A stretch of DNA of 64,000 bases, taken from positions 124,001 to 188,000 of the forward strand of contig NZ_JAHKRR010000002.1 in assembly GCF_018863395.1 (NCBI RefSeq), given 5' to 3'. Under the pieces are notes generated by a model. That model was not told where the DNA came from. It did not search any database and saw nothing but the letters and a program-made list of their open reading frames with translations. A program made the position numbers and the translations under genes. Position 1 is the first letter of the stretch, and the number at the start of each line of letters is the position of its first letter. Of this stretch, positions 57,237-64,000 are shown piece after piece. The stretch is from Sinomicrobium weinanense. Lineage in GTDB: Bacteria > Bacteroidota > Bacteroidia > Flavobacteriales > Flavobacteriaceae.

Positions 57237-58820
57237 ATGAAACAAAATTACTTTTTGTTAGCTACGCTATTGCTAACAATTTCATTAGCCCATTCCCAAT
57301 CCATTAAAATTAAGAATGTTAAATATTCCGGAGGTTCTTCTATAAGCAACGGAACCATAGAAATACCGGATGGAGGAAGTGTTAAAATTGATTTTACCGT
57401 GGAATATAATACTGGTGGAATTGATTATGGAGGGTCGGCTAATATTGGAATTATGTTCCCCAACTCCTCCATGATAACTTCTATTTTAGGCACCATGACC
57501 ATTTCACCGAGATACTGGGATAGTCGAACTTTTTCTAATAAAACTTTGTCATCCTCAAATTATCCCGATGGTTCAACTCTTATTGCCGAAATGAATATTC
57601 CTAGTTATGGAATCACGAAAAGCAATAAAATTCCAATAAAAATAAAACCTAAACCGATAAAACCTATAGATCATAACGATATAAGAGATAATCAATCCGT
57701 TGGACAAGGCGTTACTCCTAAAAAATTGTTAGGCAGCACCCCGACGGGAGGAAATGGACAATATGAATATCAATGGCAACATTTCAACAGTGGCCGTTGG
57801 CAAAATATAACTATAAATTCAAAGGGGAAAGATTATCGACCTCCTGTTCTAACCAAAACTACAAAATACAGGAGAATTGTAAACTCAGGCGATGCTAAAA
57901 AAAGTATTAGTAATGAAGTTACCATCCGGTTTATCTCAATTAACAATACAATTTACGGAGATAAAACTGTATTTTATAGAGAACATTTTGAAATAACAGG
58001 AAATAATGCCTCTGGAGGAGATGGAGACCCAACTTATAAATGGCAAAGAAAAGAAGAGTCTCAATGGATTGATATATTTAATCGCGGTTCTTCCAATCCA
58101 ATAAATCTTCACTTATACCCCAGAGCGACATATAAATATAGGCGTTTAGCAATTTTTGAAAATGTAACAGGCGCAAGTAATACGGTAACTATTACCGTTA
58201 AGCCTAAATATGTTATTGAAAACAATTATATATCAGGAGATCAAACCATAAATATCAATGAAAGACCAAGTGTAATAACCGGAAGTACTCCTCAAGGAGG
58301 TAGTGGTACCTATTCTTATCAGTGGAGAGAATTAAAAGGTAGAGGAGCCCGAGATATTGAAGGTGCAACATCTAAAAACTACCAGCCTCCGAGTTATTCT
58401 GAAGCCCAAACGATACAATACAAAAGATTTGTGTATTCTAAAAATTCGGATAGAAGTCAGAGCAATATCATTACAATAACAGTAGTTCCTAATTCTCAAA
58501 AGACAAATGTTGATCTTATTTCAAAACCCATTGCAGAAACAACAGACATAAACACTTCTTTCCAAGTTTACCCCAACCCATCCAACAACGGAAGAATTCA
58601 ACTTCAATACACCGCAAATGATAATATAGTCTCAGATAATGCCAAAGTTATTATATACTCCGGGACTTCCGGAAAAAAGATGTTTGATAAAGATGTCAAA
58701 ATAGTGAACTCTGAAGTACAAACAGAGATCAACATCCCTCAATATCGAAGTAATGATATTTATGTTATAAAACTTTTGGTTGATGATAAAACCCTGACCA
58801 AAAGAGTACTCGTTAAATAG
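57237..58820 (+). CDS. Secreted protein with Ig/PKD-like repeats and a T9SS sorting tail
   Basis: The 527-residue protein has a signal peptide (LLTISLAHSQ). Its middle holds three related units about 90 residues apart, each with a GGxGxxxYxW core: TPTGGNGQYEYQW near 167, NASGGDGDPTYKW near 256 and TPQGGSGTYSYQW near 350. These look like Ig/PKD-type adhesin modules. The C terminus is a type A sorting domain (FQVYPNPSNNGRIQLQY to DKTLTKRVLVK), so the protein is exported by the type IX system to the surface or medium. It follows the collagen-motif lipoprotein by 39 bp. Base composition is AT-rich. Confidence 0.82.
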   Translation: MKQNYFLLATLLLTISLAHSQSIKIKNVKYSGGSSISNGTIEIPDGGSVKIDFTVEYNTGGIDYGGSANIGIMFPNSSMITSILGTMTISPRYWDSRTFSNKTLSSSNYPDGSTLIAEMNIPSYGITKSNKIPIKIKPKPIKPIDHNDIRDNQSVGQGVTPKKLLGSTPTGGNGQYEYQWQHFNSGRWQNITINSKGKDYRPPVLTKTTKYRRIVNSGDAKKSISNEVTIRFISINNTIYGDKTVFYREHFEITGNNASGGDGDPTYKWQRKEESQWIDIFNRGSSNPINLHLYPRATYKYRRLAIFENVTGASNTVTITVKPKYVIENNYISGDQTININERPSVITGSTPQGGSGTYSYQWRELKGRGARDIEGATSKNYQPPSYSEAQTIQYKRFVYSKNSDRSQSNIITITVVPNSQKTNVDLISKPIAETTDINTSFQVYPNPSNNGRIQLQYTANDNIVSDNAKVIIYSGTSGKKMFDKDVKIVNSEVQTEINIPQYRSNDIYVIKLLVDDKTLTKRVLVK

Positions 58821-58841
58821 AGTTATAATTCAGCGTTTCTA

Positions 58842-58884
58842 AAAACACCTGTTAATTTTTTTTCGATATTAACAGGTGTTTTTT
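58842..58884 (+). terminator. Intrinsic terminator after the T9SS-cargo gene
   Basis: The 16-bp stem AAAAACACCTGTTAAT/ATTAACAGGTGTTTTT with a T-rich loop is followed by TTATTTTA. It closes the AT-rich pair. Confidence 0.88.
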
Positions 58885-59297
58885 ATTTTACACAAAAAAG
58901 AGGTGATATAAATCTTCACAACCATGTCAGGCTACAGATCCAAATTCGAAACAGCACCTCATTCACAGTTACAGATTGTGTTTCATATTATGTATCAACG
59001 AAACCAGAACAAAGTACTGTGTGAACTCCGCCAGCCTAACGTGAAAACCGAAAAAATACACCCCCGCTTCGCATCTGTTTCAACCTTATTTCCAAAACAC
59101 ACTTACACCACTCATTAACAACTATTTAACCCTGATTTTCGCACCTGTTTTTCCGGAGAAAAAATTTCTTGATCAAATCCCCCTAAAACCTTTTCGTATT
59201 TATTACCTTTGGCCCTTGTTGTACACATAATATGTACCCTGAAAGAGATATCAGGGGCTTAAAAGGAAACACTAAACAATTAAATTCAATCTGAGAA
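58885..59297. other. Intergenic region with no convincing gene
   Basis: A 64-codon frame at 58924-59118 (MSGYRSKFETAPHSQ) exists but has no family likeness and unusual composition, so I do not call it. Near 59205-59212 a TACCTTTG could be the -7 element for pruA, about 85 bases before its start. No repeats were seen. Confidence 0.5.
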
Positions 59298-60923
59298 ATG
59301 GGAAAAGGTTTTTTTCATGTTCCGGTGGCAGTTAATGAACCTGTAAAGTCATATGCCCCTGGAAGCCCTGAAAGAGAAGAGGTACTAAACCAGTACAAAG
59401 CCTATTTTAACGGTTCGGTAGATATCCCCATCTATATAGGTGGTGAGGAGATCCGTACCGGGAACACCAGGTCTATTGCACCTCCGCATGACCATCAGCA
59501 CATTGTAGGCCAGTACCACCTTGCTGAAAAATCGCATATAGAAAAGGCCATAGCTACGGCTCTGGAAGCCCGTAAAAAATGGGCTGCCCTGCCCTGGGAA
59601 CAGCGTGCTGCCGTGTTCTTGCGTGCTGCTGATCTTATTGCAGGCCCTTACCGTGCCAAAATGAATGCAGCTACCATGCTGGGGCAATCCAAGAACATCT
59701 ATCAGGCCGAAATTGATTCAGCATGTGAGATCGTAGACTTTCTGCGGTTTAACGTAGAATACATGGCTCAGATATACAACGACCAGCCCGAATCGTCCGA
59801 AGGTATCTGGAACCGGGTGGAATACAGGCCCCTGGAAGGTTTTGTATATGCCATTACCCCGTTCAATTTTACAGCTATTGCAGGAAACCTGCCTTCGAGT
59901 GCTGCCCTGATGGGTAACGTGGCCATTTGGAAACCCAGCGACAGCCAGATGTTCTCCGCCAAGGTGATCATGGACGTATTCAAGGAAGCAGGAGTACCCG
60001 ACGGTGTTATCAACATGGTATCCGGCGATCCCGTGATGATCACCGACACCATCCTGGCCAGCCCGGATTTTGCGGGAATACACTTTACCGGGTCTACCAA
60101 CGTATTCAAGAACATATGGTCCAAGATAGGAGCCAACATACACACCTACAAGACCTACCCGAGGATCGTAGGCGAAACCGGGGGAAAAGACTTTATCATC
60201 GCCCACCCCAGCTCGAAAGCAAAACAGGTGGCTACGGCTATTTCCCGCGGAGCTTTCGAATTCCAGGGACAAAAGTGCAGCGCCGCCTCGAGGGTATACC
60301 TGCCGAAATCGATGGCCGATGAAGTCCTGTCCTTTGTTAAGGCCGATGTGGAATCCTTTAAGATGGGATCGCCCGAAGATATGAGCAACTTTATCACGGC
60401 AGTGATCCACGAAGGTTCCTTTGACAAGCTGGCCAGCTATATCGACCAGGCCAAAGCAGATCAGGATGCGGAGATCGTTGTGGGTGGAGGTTATGACAAA
60501 TCCAAAGGATATTTTATCGAACCCACCGTGATCCTCACCACAAACCCGCAATACAAGACCATGACCACCGAATTGTTCGGCCCGGTAGTTACTGTATATG
60601 TCTATGAAGACGAGAAGTGGGCAGAAACACTTCAGCTGGTAGACAGTACATCCGAATACGGCCTTACGGGAGCAGTCTTTTCCAATGACCGCTATGCCGT
60701 GGAAGAAGCTGCCAAAGCCCTGGAAAACAGTGCAGGTAACTTCTATATCAACGACAAACCCACGGGAGCCGTTGTAGGACAGCAGCCTTTTGGCGGTGCC
60801 AGGGCATCCGGGACCAATGACAAAGCCGGGTCTGCGCTCAATCTGCTGCGATGGGTCTCTACCCGCCTTATCAAGGAAACTTTTGTATCTCCCGAAGATT
60901 ACCGCTACCCCTTCCTGGGATAA
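59298..60923 (+). CDS. pruA: L-glutamate gamma-semialdehyde dehydrogenase (1-pyrroline-5-carboxylate dehydrogenase)
   Basis: The 541-residue protein is an aldehyde dehydrogenase of the PruA type. It has ITPFNFTAIAGNLPSSAALM near residue 190, the catalytic Glu in VGETGGKDF near 290 and the catalytic Cys in GQKCSAASR near 325. The C-terminal QQPFGGARASGTNDKAGS is diagnostic for the P5C-dehydrogenase branch. It oxidises glutamate semialdehyde from proline breakdown to glutamate. Proline dehydrogenase is not in the window. A terminator follows. Confidence 0.95.
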   Translation: MGKGFFHVPVAVNEPVKSYAPGSPEREEVLNQYKAYFNGSVDIPIYIGGEEIRTGNTRSIAPPHDHQHIVGQYHLAEKSHIEKAIATALEARKKWAALPWEQRAAVFLRAADLIAGPYRAKMNAATMLGQSKNIYQAEIDSACEIVDFLRFNVEYMAQIYNDQPESSEGIWNRVEYRPLEGFVYAITPFNFTAIAGNLPSSAALMGNVAIWKPSDSQMFSAKVIMDVFKEAGVPDGVINMVSGDPVMITDTILASPDFAGIHFTGSTNVFKNIWSKIGANIHTYKTYPRIVGETGGKDFIIAHPSSKAKQVATAISRGAFEFQGQKCSAASRVYLPKSMADEVLSFVKADVESFKMGSPEDMSNFITAVIHEGSFDKLASYIDQAKADQDAEIVVGGGYDKSKGYFIEPTVILTTNPQYKTMTTELFGPVVTVYVYEDEKWAETLQLVDSTSEYGLTGAVFSNDRYAVEEAAKALENSAGNFYINDKPTGAVVGQQPFGGARASGTNDKAGSALNLLRWVSTRLIKETFVSPEDYRYPFLG

Positions 60924-60954
60924 GCTTTCTTCCGGAACAACTATAAACCAAACT

Positions 60955-61005
60955 TCCCTGCCAGCCCGTGATCTTTTCGATCCCGGTCCGGGCAGGGATT
61001 TTTTT
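60955..61005 (+). terminator. Intrinsic terminator after pruA
   Basis: TCCCTGCC (60955-60962) pairs with GGCAGGGA (60991-60998), with an inner GATC/GATC pairing, followed by a run of T. Confidence 0.8.
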
Positions 61006-61162
61006 GTTTCCCTATTTGTTCCTTTTCCCTTCTCCCACGCCTGTTTACAGGGGTTAAGTGTTAAATTCCACATTTAACAAACATTTAACCATATCCCCTT
61101 AAACCTTGGCTTACATTTACGATCTAACTTAAAAATCCTAAAAAAAATAACTCACCTAAGTA

Positions 61163-63598
61163 ATGAAAAAAACCTTATTATTACTGAGTATTTTCCTTTT
61201 ACAATACTCTTTCGCCCAGCAGTCGGGATCCGATTCGGTAACTCTTACCGGAACAGTAGTAGACAGTGAAACCAATGATCCCCTGGAATTCGCCACCCTG
61301 GTGGTGCGAAGCCTCGATAACCCGGAAAAAGTTAGCGGGGGCCTGACCGATGCGGAAGGAAAATTCAATGTAACCATAAGTGCCGGAAACTATGATGTAA
61401 GCGTGGAATTCATGTCTTACAAATCCTATACTTTAAAAAATCAGTCCCTCACCGGTTCCAAAAACCTGGGGACCATCCCCCTTTCTCTAGACATCGCACA
61501 ACTGGATGAAGTGGAAGTCGTGGGACAACGGACCACAGTAGAACTTCGTCTCGACAAAAAAATATATAATGTAGGACAGGACCTCACTACCAAGGGAGGT
61601 TCCGTTTCAGACGTCCTGGACAATGTACCTTCTGTTTCTGTCGACGTGGAAGGGAATGTAAGTTTAAGGGGAAATGACAACGTTCGTATCCTCATCAACG
61701 GAAGGCCTTCGGGCCTTGTCGGGCTGAACTCCGCAGACGCATTGCGGCAACTTCCGTCTGACGCCATCGAAAAAGTGGAGGTCATTACCAGCCCTTCCGC
61801 CCGCTATGACGCGGAAGGTACCGGGGGTATACTGAACATCATCCTCAAGAAGGGAAAAGCCGACGGCTTTAACGGCTCTGTAACCGTTAATACAGGAATT
61901 CCGGATAATCACGGGGTTTCTACAAACCTCAATTACAGAACAGGTAAATTCAACTTTTTTACCAATGGAGGTTACAGTTACAGGGACGCTCCCGGAAACT
62001 CATATAACTTCACCGAATACAAGGGCAATGTGGACAACAGATTCCTGGAAGAAACGCGTGACCGAAACCGAAAGTCCAATAATTTAAACGCCAATGTAGG
62101 GGCTGAATACAATATCAATGACAAGCACTCCATAGTAGGGTCTGTTCTTATTCGTGACCAGAACGGTGATAACACCACGAAAAACTATACGGATAAATTC
62201 GATGATAACCGCAACCTCACCAACCAGGTCTTCCGCTACACCGGAGAAGATGAAAAGGACAAGACCCTGGAATTCAACCTCAATTATTTAGGAAAGTTCA
62301 ACGATGAGGGCCACGAACTTTCTGTTGCCCTGCAGCACAGTGACGACGAGGAAGATGAACGCTCCAACATTTACGATCAGCCGGTCTATCCGGATGAAGG
62401 ACCGCGAACCTATGAAAAGCTAAGAACATTTGAAAAACAAAAGAATATCCTGGTGCAGGCCGATTATGTCCTCCCCCTGGGAGAAGAGTCCCAGTTCGAG
62501 GCCGGTTTTAAAAGCAACCTCAACGATATGTCCAATGACTATACCGTAGAGAACCAGGACGATGAAGGGAACTTCTACGTAAACGACAGCCTTACCAACC
62601 TGTTCAACTACGATGAACACATTCATGCCTTCTATGCACAGTATGGCACGAAATTCGACAAATTTTCCGTGCTCCTCGGGCTGCGTACCGAAATTACCAA
62701 TATCGATATTTCCGTAGAAGGCTTTGACCTGGATGCCAAAAAGAATTACACCAAGGTATTCCCCACTGTAAACCTTGGGTACGAACTCCGGGAAAACGAA
62801 AGTATTACCCTCGGCTATAACCGCCGTATACGACGCCCCTGGTCACGATTCCTCAACCCTTTCCCTTCCAGGGAGAGCAAGACCAATGTATTCCAGGGAA
62901 ATGCCGACCTCAACCCCAGCTATTCCGATGCATTCGACCTGGGATACCTGAGGCAGTGGACAAACCTAACCTTTAATGCTTCCGTATATTACCAATACGC
63001 CACCGACGTTTTTCAGTTTATTTCCGAACCTACGGGCAATGTTACAGACGAAGGGGATCCCATTATAAAACGCGGTCCCATAAACCTGGCTACGGACAGC
63101 CGTTTCGGTTTTGAACTGGCCCTGATGTACTCTCCCTTTCAGTGGTGGAGAATAAATACGGACTTTAACTTCTTCAGATCCTCATTAAGGGGAAGTTATA
63201 ACGATGTCAGCTATGACGCCGACAATACCAGTTGGTTTACCCGTCTTAATTCCAAGGTAAACCTGCCCGGAAAAATTGATTTCCAGACCATCCTTTTTTA
63301 CAGGGGGCCATACAGTAATTCCCAGAACGAATACAAGGGCATGCTGTCTACCAACCTAGCCTTCAGCAAAGACATTCTTAATGACAATGCTACCGTTTCC
63401 CTTAATGTCAGTGACCTCTTTAATTCCCGCAAACGGAAAATGGAGACCATTACGGATTCTTTCGAAACGGAAAGTGAATTCCAGTGGAGAGAACGTCAGT
63501 TTACCCTTTCTTTTACGTACAGGTTCAACCAGTCTAAAAGACAAAGGGACAGGCAGGAAAGAAACGGAGACGAAGATATGGGAGGTTTTGAAGGATAA
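61163..63598 (+). CDS. TonB-dependent receptor with CarboxypepD_reg-like domain (outer-membrane barrel)
   Basis: The 811-residue protein has a signal peptide (LLQYSFAQ). A CarboxypepD_reg-like beta-sandwich (residues ~27-110, GTVVDSETNDPLEFATLVVR) is followed by a plug domain (VLDNVPSVSVDVEGNVSLRG) and a long barrel rich in aromatic-alternating strands, ending QFTLSFTYRFNQSKRQRDRQ. It belongs to the outer-membrane-beta-barrel family rather than SusC; no SusD gene follows. The ligand is unknown. It ends with a charged tail rather than the usual terminal aromatic residue. It is a single gene. Confidence 0.88.
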   Translation: MKKTLLLLSIFLLQYSFAQQSGSDSVTLTGTVVDSETNDPLEFATLVVRSLDNPEKVSGGLTDAEGKFNVTISAGNYDVSVEFMSYKSYTLKNQSLTGSKNLGTIPLSLDIAQLDEVEVVGQRTTVELRLDKKIYNVGQDLTTKGGSVSDVLDNVPSVSVDVEGNVSLRGNDNVRILINGRPSGLVGLNSADALRQLPSDAIEKVEVITSPSARYDAEGTGGILNIILKKGKADGFNGSVTVNTGIPDNHGVSTNLNYRTGKFNFFTNGGYSYRDAPGNSYNFTEYKGNVDNRFLEETRDRNRKSNNLNANVGAEYNINDKHSIVGSVLIRDQNGDNTTKNYTDKFDDNRNLTNQVFRYTGEDEKDKTLEFNLNYLGKFNDEGHELSVALQHSDDEEDERSNIYDQPVYPDEGPRTYEKLRTFEKQKNILVQADYVLPLGEESQFEAGFKSNLNDMSNDYTVENQDDEGNFYVNDSLTNLFNYDEHIHAFYAQYGTKFDKFSVLLGLRTEITNIDISVEGFDLDAKKNYTKVFPTVNLGYELRENESITLGYNRRIRRPWSRFLNPFPSRESKTNVFQGNADLNPSYSDAFDLGYLRQWTNLTFNASVYYQYATDVFQFISEPTGNVTDEGDPIIKRGPINLATDSRFGFELALMYSPFQWWRINTDFNFFRSSLRGSYNDVSYDADNTSWFTRLNSKVNLPGKIDFQTILFYRGPYSNSQNEYKGMLSTNLAFSKDILNDNATVSLNVSDLFNSRKRKMETITDSFETESEFQWRERQFTLSFTYRFNQSKRQRDRQERNGDEDMGGFEG

Positions 63599-63663
63599 AG
63601 CCCGTATTTTATCGGTCGGCCTCCTTTAAACAAGGCCTCTTTATTTTCGGTTTTAGAAATAGA

Positions 63664-63800
63664 TAAGGGATGTCTAAAAAGTCCAGAATCCTGTCATGTT
63701 GAACTCGTTTCAACATCCCATTACGCTGATCAGACAATCGCTATGGGAACCTGAAACGAGTTCAGGTTGACGTGAAATTTTTTTTAAGGCATCCCTTTTG
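63664..63800. repeat. MITE-like element with terminal inverted repeats (family D, copy 2)
   Basis: AAGGGATGTCTAAAAAG on the left is mirrored by TTTTTAAGGCATCCCTT on the right. The inside holds CAACATCCCAT, TATGGGAACCTGAAAC and TTCAGGTTGACGT, matching the order at 27603-27765. It contains no ORF. Confidence 0.65.
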
Positions 63801-63885
63801 CGTTTTTTATATGGTTTTGTGCCTCGAAAGTCCGGCTCTGACCATAAGAATATCACAAATCCGGGGACCTGCAAAAACATCTATA

Positions 63886-64000
63886 TTACACATAGCTTTC
63901 TACTTTCTGTTCCAGGAACTTCATGGTTGTTTCCAGCCTGTTCACCGCTTCTTTTATTTCGTCGGGGGTCAGTGAGGCGAAGCCCATACGCAGGCCGGGA
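63886..64000 (-). CDS. C-terminal end of a PLP-dependent (MocR/PdxR-like) regulator or aminotransferase, start outside window
   Basis: On the minus strand a frame open from the window edge encodes PGLRMGFASLTPDEIKEAVN, then RLETTMKFLEQKVESYV, and a TAA (63888-63886). The GLRLGFASLT-type motif with a following helix is typical of the last part of MocR/PdxR fusion regulators, which join a GntR-type HTH to an aminotransferase fold. Only about 37 residues are visible, so the family call is moderate. Confidence 0.6.
   Translation of the reverse strand, partial: PGLRMGFASLTPDEIKEAVNRLETTMKFLEQKVESYV

Noticed and set aside
58924-59118. A 64-codon frame possibly resembling a small transposase fragment
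   Set aside because: The segment LQIVFHIMYQRNQNK loosely recalls IS200-type starts, but no catalytic motif or element ends were found.
59718-61073. A 451-codon open frame on the minus strand opposite pruA
   Set aside because: It is a shadow of the well-supported pruA gene. Its translation has no domain likeness and an abnormal residue mix.

Overview
The window looks like a chromosomal segment of a marine-type member of the Flavobacteriia (phylum Bacteroidetes). I infer this from several signs: -7 elements of the TAnnTTTG type ahead of many genes, lipoproteins with Bacteroidetes-style signal peptides, a type IX secretion sorting tail, a CarboxypepD_reg/TonB-type outer membrane receptor, a Bacteroidetes-type Hcp, and DUF3822, DUF5777 and SatD/DUF3307 families. 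No rRNA, tRNA, CRISPR array, integrase or intact transposase was seen. GC is moderate, with one clearly AT-richer patch near 56.7-58.8 kb.

Region 0.9-16.1 kb is a dedicated L-fucose module. Thirteen genes run leftward from an AraC-type regulator at 15.2 kb to a strong bidirectional terminator at 0.83 kb. They encode two lipoprotein alpha-L-fucosidases (GH95, GH29), a fucose symporter (FucP), a mutarotase, a sugar dehydrogenase, a lactonase, a UxaA-family dehydratase, a second dehydrogenase and a fumarylacetoacetase-type hydrolase. Together they make a complete non-phosphorylating route from fucosides to pyruvate plus L-lactate. The last three genes, lutABC, oxidise L-lactate to pyruvate, and lutA is translationally coupled (TAATG) to the mutarotase gene, so the operon appears to convert fucose entirely to pyruvate.

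Region 16-33 kb is mixed housekeeping: an exported M28 peptidase, RecQ, a short SSB, PanE, and an exported isoaspartyl methyltransferase with a membrane spermidine-synthase-like protein. It also holds a Kdo (KdsB/KdnB-like) outer-core sugar group that encloses a decayed chloramphenicol acetyltransferase pseudogene, a DUF4126 protein and a RecD-like helicase. Region 33-46 kb carries a DUF3822-rsmD operon, an M1 peptidase, a three-gene BtuFCD/FecBCD-type importer, RmuC, a thioesterase, and a SatD/DUF3307 pair preceded by a striking four-unit 28-bp repeat array.

Region 46-64 kb holds a Crp-like regulator, two drug/metabolite transporters interleaved with two lipoprotein RidA homologues, an NhaC antiporter, an orphan Hcp, and a lactonase-fold lipoprotein. 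It continues with a fluoride riboswitch driving a CLC-F-type fluoride antiporter, an AT-rich collagen-like lipoprotein plus T9SS cargo pair, proline catabolism (PruA), a TonB-dependent receptor and the end of a MocR/PdxR-type regulator.

Intergenic space is unusually rich in inverted-repeat elements. At least four families recur within this one window, and two genes take their stop codons from one of them.
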